A stretch of 5,392 nucleotides of DNA from an uncultured Clostridia bacterium (GTDB lineage: Bacteria > Bacillota > Clostridia > Saccharofermentanales > Saccharofermentanaceae): NCBI GenBank assembly GCA_946405115.1, contig CAMJGB010000135.1, forward strand, positions 1 to 5,392. The letters run 5' to 3'. A program made the translations under genes and the position numbers. How positions within the stretch are numbered: position 1 is the stretch's first letter; every line of letters begins with the position of its first letter. This document shows, piece by piece, positions 1-4,879 of this stretch. The notes below the pieces were generated by a model. That model did not search any database. It saw only the letters and a list, made by a program, of their open reading frames with translations, and had not been told where the DNA came from.

Positions 1-240
1 TGGAAAAGACAGGAAGAACTCGCATTAATTGATTACAGATTAGAACAGTTGAAGCATATCGATGCCAAACCCGCGGCCAATTCGAGACAAATTAAAACGG
101 TACGTGTTACCCGCACAGCGTACCGCGTTAATCGAGTTGGTAAGAATCATTCTGCTTCCAGGCCGGTACCTCTTCGTCGGATCCTCCCCGCTAAGGGAGG
201 TACCGGTAAGCAGATGAAACCCATGAAGACCGCTGCTTAA
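1..240 (+). CDS. C-terminal fragment of an unrecognised basic protein (5' end outside window)
   Basis: The reading frame is open from base 1 to a TAA at 238-240, giving 79 residues that continue upstream beyond the window. I do not recognise the family. The first ~20 residues (WKRQEELALIDYRLEQLKHI) look like an amphipathic, possibly coiled-coil helix. The remainder is rich in Arg, Lys, Pro, Ser and Thr, strongly basic and low in hydrophobic residues, ending GGTGKQMKPMKTAA; it looks like a disordered, nucleic-acid-binding type of tail. Codon choice (AGA, TTA, ATT, AAA, CGT mixed with GCG and CCC) differs from the minus-strand genes, which favour AAG, CTT and ATC. The gene is convergent with the diguanylate cyclase and shares a TTAA at the two stop codons. 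A TTG at 49 could serve as a start, but the open frame upstream of it makes a truncated longer gene more likely. An 80-codon open frame can occur by chance, so this call is tentative. Confidence 0.45.
   Translation, partial: WKRQEELALIDYRLEQLKHIDAKPAANSRQIKTVRVTRTAYRVNRVGKNHSASRPVPLRRILPAKGGTGKQMKPMKTAA
98..125. repeat. inverted repeat CGGTACG / CGTACCG
   Basis: Perfect 7-bp arms at 98-104 and 119-125 are separated by 14 bases. The arms carry the same CGGTAC core as the larger inverted repeat at 163-206. It lies inside the plus-strand open frame, downstream of the diguanylate cyclase stop. No T-run follows on either strand, so it is not an obvious terminator. Confidence 0.5.
163..206. repeat. 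inverted repeat CCGGTACCTC / GAGGTACCGG with nested alternative hairpin
   Basis: Perfect 10-bp arms at 163-172 and 197-206 surround a 24-base loop. A competing smaller hairpin, CCTCCC (183-188) with GGGAGG (195-200), shares the right arm, so the RNA or single strand could switch between two folds. No U-tract follows in either direction, so it is not a canonical rho-independent terminator. It could still act as a 3' stabiliser for the cyclase transcript, which would read through it, or as a recombination or protein-binding site. Confidence 0.6.
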
Positions 241-1178
241 TAAGACAGCTGGTTCTTGCCGTTTCTCTTGGCCTTATAGAGTTTTCTGTCAGCCGCTGAG
301 ATGATCTCGGAGATATCGGTTCCCTTTACATAAGTGGAGATACCTGCGGAGATCGTAACCTTCTCATACTTAGAATCGGCTACCGGGATAGACTGATCAG
401 ATACGTTGCTTGCGATAGTCTTCGCGATTCCGACAGCTGCCGTCTTATCGCAGTCAGGAAGCAGAACAGCGAACTCATCACCGCCCGTTCTGAAGCAGAT
501 ATCGCTCTTCCTTATCGCATTAAGCATAGATGTAGCGATATGCCTTAAGACATCGTCTCCTCTGGGCTGACCGTACTGGTCGTTGATGTACTTCATGTCA
601 TCAACGTCTATGGCGATGATGGAGAATGTTGTATCTCCCTCGCGTCTGTCATAGATGTTGCAGACTCTCTCGAGGTTCTCGTAGAAGTATCTTCTGTTAT
701 AAAGACCTGTTACGTCATCAACTCTGGCAAGTCTTTGAACCTTCTTATAGGATCTCTCGAGTTCCTTCTCGAGGAGTTTATACTCTGTGATATCTCTGGT
801 AATGCCCCAGGTTCCGATGATCTCCTTATCCTCATTGTAGAAAGGATACTTGGAAGCTATAAGATAGCGGGTCTCGCCGTTATCTCTCTCCCATTCCTCC
901 TCAATGTTAAGGATAGGCTCGCCTGAAGCCATGATCCGCTCTTCAGTCTCTTTGGCATTATCGGCGAATTCCTTAGGGAAATAGTCGTAATCAGACTTGC
1001 CCAGCATATCCTTAGGGGATTTGGCACCCAGCTGATCAGCGTGCTGCTGGCTGTTCCAGAGGAACTTAGAGTCCTTATCCTTGAAATAAATAGTATCTGC
1101 GCAATGGAACTTGATCGTATCGAGCACTAATCGGTCGATCTGCTCCGGATCCATATTAAAGTTATAAGCATTCCCCAT
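237..1178 (-). CDS. PAS-GGDEF diguanylate cyclase
   Basis: This 313-residue protein is predicted to make cyclic di-GMP from two GTP. It has no membrane segment or signal peptide and should be cytosolic. A PAS domain spans about residues 24-131 (YFKDKDSKFLWN at its start, GTWGITRDITEYK at its end), followed by a short charged linker helix (LLEKELERSYKKVQRLAR) into the GGDEF domain, about 150-313. The domain starts with DDVTGLYNRR; metal and substrate residues are D191, N199 and D208, and the GGDEF signature is intact at 232-236. An RxxD inhibitory site (R223, D226) lies five residues before it, so product feedback inhibition is expected. The ATG at 1178 is chosen because AGGAGGT sits seven bases upstream; an in-frame ATG at 1208 has no such site. 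The PAS ligand cannot be inferred. The gene ends convergently with the plus-strand frame. Confidence 0.95.
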   Translation of the reverse strand: MGNAYNFNMDPEQIDRLVLDTIKFHCADTIYFKDKDSKFLWNSQQHADQLGAKSPKDMLGKSDYDYFPKEFADNAKETEERIMASGEPILNIEEEWERDNGETRYLIASKYPFYNEDKEIIGTWGITRDITEYKLLEKELERSYKKVQRLARVDDVTGLYNRRYFYENLERVCNIYDRREGDTTFSIIAIDVDDMKYINDQYGQPRGDDVLRHIATSMLNAIRKSDICFRTGGDEFAVLLPDCDKTAAVGIAKTIASNVSDQSIPVADSKYEKVTISAGISTYVKGTDISEIISAADRKLYKAKRNGKNQLSY

Positions 1179-1185
1179 AATAGCG

Positions 1186-1192
1186 ACCTCCT
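1186..1192 (-). promoter_or_regulatory. Shine-Dalgarno site AGGAGGT of the diguanylate cyclase
   Basis: This is a near-perfect anti-16S match, seven bases before the ATG at 1178. It decides the start codon: the longer in-frame start at 1208 would place this site inside the coding sequence. Confidence 0.9.
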
Positions 1193-1231
1193 GCAAAACA
1201 AATTGCAAATATCACCAAAAATTTATATTTT

Positions 1232-1260
1232 ATATTAGCATATCTGATGGGGATTTTCAA
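1232..1260 (-). promoter_or_regulatory. sigma-A-type promoter for the diguanylate cyclase, extended -10
   Basis: On the minus strand TTGAAA (1260-1255, five of six to TTGACA) is followed after exactly 17 bases by TAATAT (1237-1232, four of six to TATAAT), with TGC immediately before it forming an extended -10. The surroundings are AT-rich. The expected start of transcription is near 1225, giving a leader of about 45 bases to the ATG. The -35 begins just below the kinase stop codon (1265-1267). No operator was recognised. Confidence 0.65.
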
Positions 1261-1264
1261 AAGA

Positions 1265-2179
1265 TCAGATAGTCTTAAAGGTCATTATTATCTTGAATTT
1301 TCTGCCCTCCACAACGGCCTTGATCTCGCCGTTCATGGACTCTACGAGCTTCTTTACTACGGACAAACCTACACCACTTGAACCTGTGTGTCTTGAGGCA
1401 TCGCCCTTATAATAACGGTCAAATACCTTGTTCACATCAGGATTCTGCCCCTCTTCCATAAGGTTCTCCACACAGATCGACACTTTCTTGCCGTCATCTA
1501 TGGGCTTAAGGGCGATCTTAACGTCACCGTTGCCGTGAACAAGGCTGTTTCTTATAAGATTCTGCATTATTCTCTTCAAAGACTGCTCGTTGCCCAGGAT
1601 CTTGACGCCTTCATCGACATCAACGTCCACAGTATAACCTTTATCCTGGAAGTCATCGTAATACTCGAACAGCGTATTAAGAACGATGCCGGAACAGTCT
1701 ATTGGGTCGATGCTTATCTTGAAGTTAACGTTCGATACCTTCGTATAAAGGAACATAGTCTCAAGGATCTCGGACAATGAATCAATTCTTCCGGATATGA
1801 TTCCCGAATACTTCTTACGTTCCTCGGGATCTTCCGTAAGTTCGAGAAGCTCGAAGTAACCTTTAAGCGATGTAAGCGGAGTTCTTATGTCATGGCTCAT
1901 GTTAGTGAGCGTATCCTTGATTTCCTTGTCCTCACGAAGGATCTTCTCATGTCTTGCATCGTAGGAATCGAGTATCTCATTTATATCTGAAGCAAGTCTT
2001 TGGAAGCCTCTGGACTTACCATAGAATGTAAGTCTCTTGTTGGTATCGTTTCTTGAGATGAAGTGAACCTGGCTTCTGATGCTCTTCATCTGCGACAGAA
2101 GAGATATCAGGATAAACACAAGTGCAAGGCTTAATACCGTAAGCACTACGATAATCGTCATATACGTTGACTCACTCAT
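1265..2179 (-). CDS. membrane sensor histidine kinase of the ABC/two-component module
   Basis: This 304-residue kinase is predicted to autophosphorylate and pass phosphate to the response regulator encoded at the right edge. It has one clear membrane helix at residues 7-29, then a linker of about 60 residues. The dimerisation/phosphoacceptor helix contains SHDIRTPL with H96. The ATPase domain has an N-box (NLIRN, 207-211), an F-box (VFDRYYKGD, 252-260) and a G2 box (GSSGVGLSV, 266-274). A clear DxGxG G1 motif is missing; VENLMEEGQ stands in its place, a degeneracy I associate with kinases beside lantibiotic-type transporters. There is no extracellular sensor domain, so input probably comes through the membrane or the transporter. 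The start overlaps the upstream permease stop (ATGA), with AGGAAGGTGG (2196-2187) as Shine-Dalgarno inside that gene, indicating translational coupling. It is the last gene of the operon. Confidence 0.93.
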   Translation of the reverse strand: MSESTYMTIIVVLTVLSLALVFILISLLSQMKSIRSQVHFISRNDTNKRLTFYGKSRGFQRLASDINEILDSYDARHEKILREDKEIKDTLTNMSHDIRTPLTSLKGYFELLELTEDPEERKKYSGIISGRIDSLSEILETMFLYTKVSNVNFKISIDPIDCSGIVLNTLFEYYDDFQDKGYTVDVDVDEGVKILGNEQSLKRIMQNLIRNSLVHGNGDVKIALKPIDDGKKVSICVENLMEEGQNPDVNKVFDRYYKGDASRHTGSSGVGLSVVKKLVESMNGEIKAVVEGRKFKIIMTFKTI

Positions 2180-2925
2180 ATACGGTCCACCTTCCTAAAC
2201 TTGGTAACTGTTCCTATAATCAACAACACCACAGGAAGCACGACAAACAATATCATAATGAGATTATCGAAAGCATCAGCGAACGATCCGCCGGACTTCC
2301 TGTACATCTCTACAACACCGACTCCCACAGTCATCATGAATAAACTTAAGAAGCCCACCAGTAAAGACATTGCTATCGACTGGAATGACTTTACGAATAC
2401 TTTAGAGATAAGATATGCAACTACACACGAGCCGCAGTTACCCAAAACTCCAATCAATAAAATATCTATCATACTGAAATCACCGGAGAAAAAATCGTGA
2501 AGATCTTCGGCAGGGAGACCGGGAAGACAGATCAGAACTCCCGGGATGCTCAGAATATAGATTGCAAGAACGAATATGGCGATTCCGGTAAGTTCAGCAA
2601 AACAGAGCTTCAGCCTGTTTCTTACTGCACCTTCTATGTTAACGGCCAGCCTGTGAGTGTAATATCCGCAAGTTGTCAGGATGACGGTCAGCGGTGTAAC
2701 GAGTGCAGCAACAAAAGAGAATGCCATGATAAACATTATCAGTCTGAACGAACCCATGGGTATGGCCTCATCTATTTTGATAAATTCCATTGCATTCATG
2801 CTTATGAGAAACTCGATAATAACGGACCAGAACACCATGATGACCAAACCCACAAGCAAAGATATCTTGAGTATGCGGCTTTTGAAAAGCCGGATGAGTT
2901 CGATCTGTACGAGGTTGCCAAACAT
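2176..2925 (-). CDS. ABC-2 type permease, second subunit (LanE/LanG-like)
   Basis: This 249-residue integral membrane protein is predicted to form the transporter with the preceding permease and ATPase. Six hydrophobic segments lie at about residues 20-43, 62-86, 110-135, 152-175, 183-205 and 220-239. The first is preceded by the cytoplasmic stretch QIELIRLFKSRILK, which fits the SELxRLxKS-like start of small ABC-2 permeases. It ends FRKVDRI, a divergent form of the F-x-K-R-D-I tail common in this family. There is no nucleotide-binding motif and no large external domain, so it is not an FtsX/BceB-type permease. The ATG at 2925 overlaps the upstream TAA as TAATG; an in-frame ATG at 2997 would extend 24 polar residues into the previous gene and is rejected. 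Sequence identity to the first permease looks low. The assignment to peptide export or immunity rests on context. Confidence 0.85.
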   Translation of the reverse strand: MFGNLVQIELIRLFKSRILKISLLVGLVIMVFWSVIIEFLISMNAMEFIKIDEAIPMGSFRLIMFIMAFSFVAALVTPLTVILTTCGYYTHRLAVNIEGAVRNRLKLCFAELTGIAIFVLAIYILSIPGVLICLPGLPAEDLHDFFSGDFSMIDILLIGVLGNCGSCVVAYLISKVFVKSFQSIAMSLLVGFLSLFMMTVGVGVVEMYRKSGGSFADAFDNLIMILFVVLPVVLLIIGTVTKFRKVDRI

Positions 2926-3848
2926 TATGCGATATCGCGCTTCCTGATTACTAAGAGTCCGGACAAATATGTGAGTACGAAGTAAACGAGAGCACATACT
3001 ATCGTTCTTACTACGAAGTGACCGTCAGAATCGAGATTCATAACAGCAAGATTCTGAGTAACCGTGTAGTTACCGAGGTTAAAGCTACCGTCGAGATCGA
3101 ACTTTCTCTGAATCATTAAAGATGCGATTGACATGATAGTCGAGAGAAGTCCTGCAGACAGAAGAACACCCAATGTAATTCCTGCAGCCTTGGATCTTGT
3201 AAGGTGAGTCATGGAAGCAACGATAGAACCGAATGCTATTGTGAGAAGCCACGTGATCAGGAAATAAAGGATAAACGCCTTGTCTATTCCGAGGTCGACG
3301 CCCGCACCCATCCATGCTGCGGAAAGTATGGAAGAGAACCACGTGAACACATGAAGAACCAATGCATAAAGAGAAATCATCAGCATCCTCACGCCGTAAA
3401 GCAATACTCGCTTACCAGCGAAGATATTGAGATTCTTATCAAGTCCCGTACTGTAGATATTGCCGATATAAAGGCCTACAAATATCGCGAGAAGCAGGAT
3501 CTCATGAAGCGAACCTACATCAAGCGTATAAATGGCCGATACTGCCTCATCATAGAACGGACCTTCGCCGAGGATAACAAATTCCGAATCAGCCTGCATA
3601 TTCTCTGTACTGTTGATACCCGCCTGGAAACCGGACATGAAGCTCTCCTCATATCCTTCAGCCGAAGTACCCATCTGCTGGATAGCTTCAACATCCTCAC
3701 GGGAGAATCCCATCAATCCGTACAGATCTACGGCCATATAGATGAAATTAGTAATCAATACGATGACAACAAGAACAGCAGGCAGGATGTATGTGCTCTT
3801 CATCTTGCTGATTCTGAAAAACTCAGACTTAAACGCCTTGGCAAACAT
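2925..3848 (-). CDS. ABC-2 type permease, first subunit (LanE/LanG-like)
   Basis: This 307-residue membrane protein is encoded directly after the ATPase. About six hydrophobic segments are visible: residues 18-40, 115-134, 148-176, 190-214, 222-246 and 278-300. Residues 41-112, between the first two, form a polar, acidic region (SREDVEAIQQMGTSAEGYEE and onward) probably exposed outside the membrane. The short basic N-terminus (KAFKSEFFRISKMKST) and the C-terminal IRKRDIA are typical of the ABC-2 permeases that accompany BcrA/LanF ATPases. The start ATG at 3848 has AAGGGGGT (3862-3855) six bases upstream; this site overlaps the ATPase stop codon, so the two genes are 12 bp apart and probably coupled. 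The external loop is the part most likely to meet a peptide substrate or to differ between substrates, but that is inference. Confidence 0.88.
   Translation of the reverse strand: MFAKAFKSEFFRISKMKSTYILPAVLVVIVLITNFIYMAVDLYGLMGFSREDVEAIQQMGTSAEGYEESFMSGFQAGINSTENMQADSEFVILGEGPFYDEAVSAIYTLDVGSLHEILLLAIFVGLYIGNIYSTGLDKNLNIFAGKRVLLYGVRMLMISLYALVLHVFTWFSSILSAAWMGAGVDLGIDKAFILYFLITWLLTIAFGSIVASMTHLTRSKAAGITLGVLLSAGLLSTIMSIASLMIQRKFDLDGSFNLGNYTVTQNLAVMNLDSDGHFVVRTIVCALVYFVLTYLSGLLVIRKRDIA
2929..2945 (-). promoter_or_regulatory. distant Shine-Dalgarno plus palindrome before the second permease
   Basis: AGGAAG (2945-2940) lies 14 bases before the ATG at 2925, which is longer than usual. Ten of those bases (2938-2929) form the perfect palindrome GCGATATCGC, able to fold as a 3-bp stem with a 4-base loop. 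All of this lies within the last codons of the first permease (KRDIA). With a TAATG junction, re-initiation by terminating ribosomes is the likely main route of translation. Confidence 0.4.
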
Positions 3849-3860
3849 AACGATACCCCC

Positions 3861-4787
3861 TTACGCCTTCCTGCGCTCGCCGGGCACCGTCCCCGTAACC
3901 TTGAGGAAGTACTCCTCAAGGTCCGAAGACTCGATTCCGATAGATTCTACGGGAATCTGTGCCTTAGCAAGTTCCATGTTGAGGACCGTTATATCTGACA
4001 GCCTGTCAAAGACATGTATCGTCTTGTCATTAACAACGCTGTAATCATTAAATCCGAGGCTCTCGATTATGGGGATTGCCGTGGAGACCTTCTCCGTCTT
4101 GATCACGATCTTATCGCGGCACTTCTCCTTGAGCTCCTTGTTAGTTGACTCCTCTACGATCCTGCCGTAATCGATGATGGCATAATCCGTAGCAAGTTTG
4201 CTTAACTCCTCGAGGATGTGGCTTGAGATTAAGATCGTAATGCCTCTCTCCTCATTAAGTCTGGAGAGCATCTCACGAACCTCGGCGATTCCCTGAGGAT
4301 CAAGTCCGTTAATGGGCTCGTCGAGGATCAGAAAGTCGGGATCGCCTACGAGAGCAAGAGCGATTCCGAGTCTCTGCTTCTGTCCCAATGAGAACTTGCC
4401 GGCCTTCTTCTTGCCTGAGCCGGAAAGACCAACGAGTTCGATAAGATCCGTGATGTACTTCTTATCACCGATACCGAATGCGAGACACTTTATCTTAATG
4501 TTGTCGAATGCTGTGAGATTAGGCTCGATAGCAGGAGATTCGATGAGGGCACCGATTCTGGAGAATGCCTCCTTCTCACTTCCCTTGAATCCCGTGTATT
4601 CGAATGAACCTGAAGTAGGTCTTGCAAGACCTGCGATCATCTTCATGATGGTCGTCTTACCGGCTCCGTTCTTGCCGATGAGGCCGTAGATTGAGCCCTT
4701 CTTGATATGTATGTTAACGCTCTGAACAGCGACTGTTTCTTTATAAACCTTGGTAAGGTCCTTGGTAACGAGCAAATAATCTTCCAT
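3861..4787 (-). CDS. ABC transporter ATPase, BcrA/LanF family (peptide-antibiotic protection)
   Basis: This 308-residue ATPase powers the two permeases encoded downstream. Walker A is GKNGAGKT (38-45), the signature is FSLGQKQ (132-138), Walker B is FLILDE (152-157) with catalytic E157, the D-loop is GLD (161-163) and the switch histidine is H190 (SSHILEEL). At the Q-loop position the sequence reads IGALIESP, with E83 where most ABC proteins have glutamine. This E-loop is described for lantibiotic immunity ATPases of the LanF group and is seen in BcrA-like proteins. The C-terminal region after about 215 is an accessory domain ending DLEEYFLKV, also typical of this family. The start at 4787 is supported by GGGGTG (4798-4793), five bases upstream. 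The family exports or expels membrane-active peptides; the actual substrate here is unknown. Confidence 0.93.
   Translation of the reverse strand: MEDYLLVTKDLTKVYKETVAVQSVNIHIKKGSIYGLIGKNGAGKTTIMKMIAGLARPTSGSFEYTGFKGSEKEAFSRIGALIESPAIEPNLTAFDNIKIKCLAFGIGDKKYITDLIELVGLSGSGKKKAGKFSLGQKQRLGIALALVGDPDFLILDEPINGLDPQGIAEVREMLSRLNEERGITILISSHILEELSKLATDYAIIDYGRIVEESTNKELKEKCRDKIVIKTEKVSTAIPIIESLGFNDYSVVNDKTIHVFDRLSDITVLNMELAKAQIPVESIGIESSDLEEYFLKVTGTVPGERRKA
3898..3922 (-). other. perfect 10-bp stem-loop inside the end of the ATPase gene
   Basis: ACCTTGAGGA (3898-3907) and TCCTCAAGGT (3913-3922) are perfect inverted arms around a 5-base loop. The stretch encodes the conserved DLEEYFLKV tail of the ATPase, about 35 bases before its stop codon. 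No T-run follows, so it is not a terminator. It could slow ribosomes or block 3' exonucleases, giving unequal ATPase and permease levels. It may also be a by-product of codons chosen for a conserved peptide. Confidence 0.5.
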
Positions 4788-4879
4788 GGTTACACCCCAT
4801 TGTCGTGATAATTCATTATCCTACGTTAGAACTAATTATGGGGGGTAATTAGATTAAGAAATGTTAAAGATTTATTATA
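4788..4879 (-). promoter_or_regulatory. regulator-ATPase intergenic region with two inverted repeats (candidate operator/leader)
   Basis: This 92-bp, AT-rich gap contains CTAATTA-7-TAATTAG (4832-4852), a perfect 7-bp inverted repeat whose loop is a run of six G (C on the minus strand), and GATAAT-2-ATTATC (4807-4820). On the minus strand the latter contains GATAAT (five of six to a -10), but I found no acceptable -35 at 16-18 bases. A promoter dependent on the phosphorylated regulator, or read-through from the regulator gene, would both fit. No U-tract follows the first hairpin, so termination is not indicated. The ATPase Shine-Dalgarno GGGGTG is at 4798-4793. Confidence 0.45.

Noticed and set aside
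163..206. Rho-independent terminator for the cyclase or the plus-strand gene
   Set aside because: The hairpin is strong, but neither strand has a U-tract after it and it lies within the plus-strand open frame.
1031..1040. Palindrome GCTGATCAGC inside the cyclase gene
   Set aside because: A single 10-bp palindrome within PAS-coding sequence, without partners or position near a gene start, is expected by chance.
1179..1208. Upstream in-frame start for the diguanylate cyclase at 1208
   Set aside because: It would put the strong AGGAGGT site inside the coding region and adds ten residues with no ribosome site of their own.
2497..2985. Plus-strand open frame of 162 codons opposite the second permease
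   Set aside because: It is antisense to a clear six-helix permease and its composition (many Cys, His, Tyr, Asp) is that expected from reverse-complemented hydrophobic codons.
2926..2997. Upstream in-frame start for the second permease at 2997
   Set aside because: It would overlap the first permease by 73 bases and add a polar leader not expected in this family; the TAATG start fits the operon pattern.
3204..3998. Long plus-strand open frame (264 codons) spanning the ATPase/first permease junction
   Set aside because: It lies fully antisense to two well-supported genes, its translation is rich in Arg, His, Lys and Cys with no domain pattern, and it has no clear ribosome site. It is a shadow of minus-strand codon bias.
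2176..4787. BceAB-type bacitracin transporter
   Set aside because: BceB is a single large permease with about ten helices and a big external domain. Here there are two small six-helix ABC-2 permeases and an E-loop ATPase.
4832..4852. Terminator after the response regulator gene
   Set aside because: The stem is seven A/T-rich pairs with no following T-run, so an operator or leader structure is more likely.
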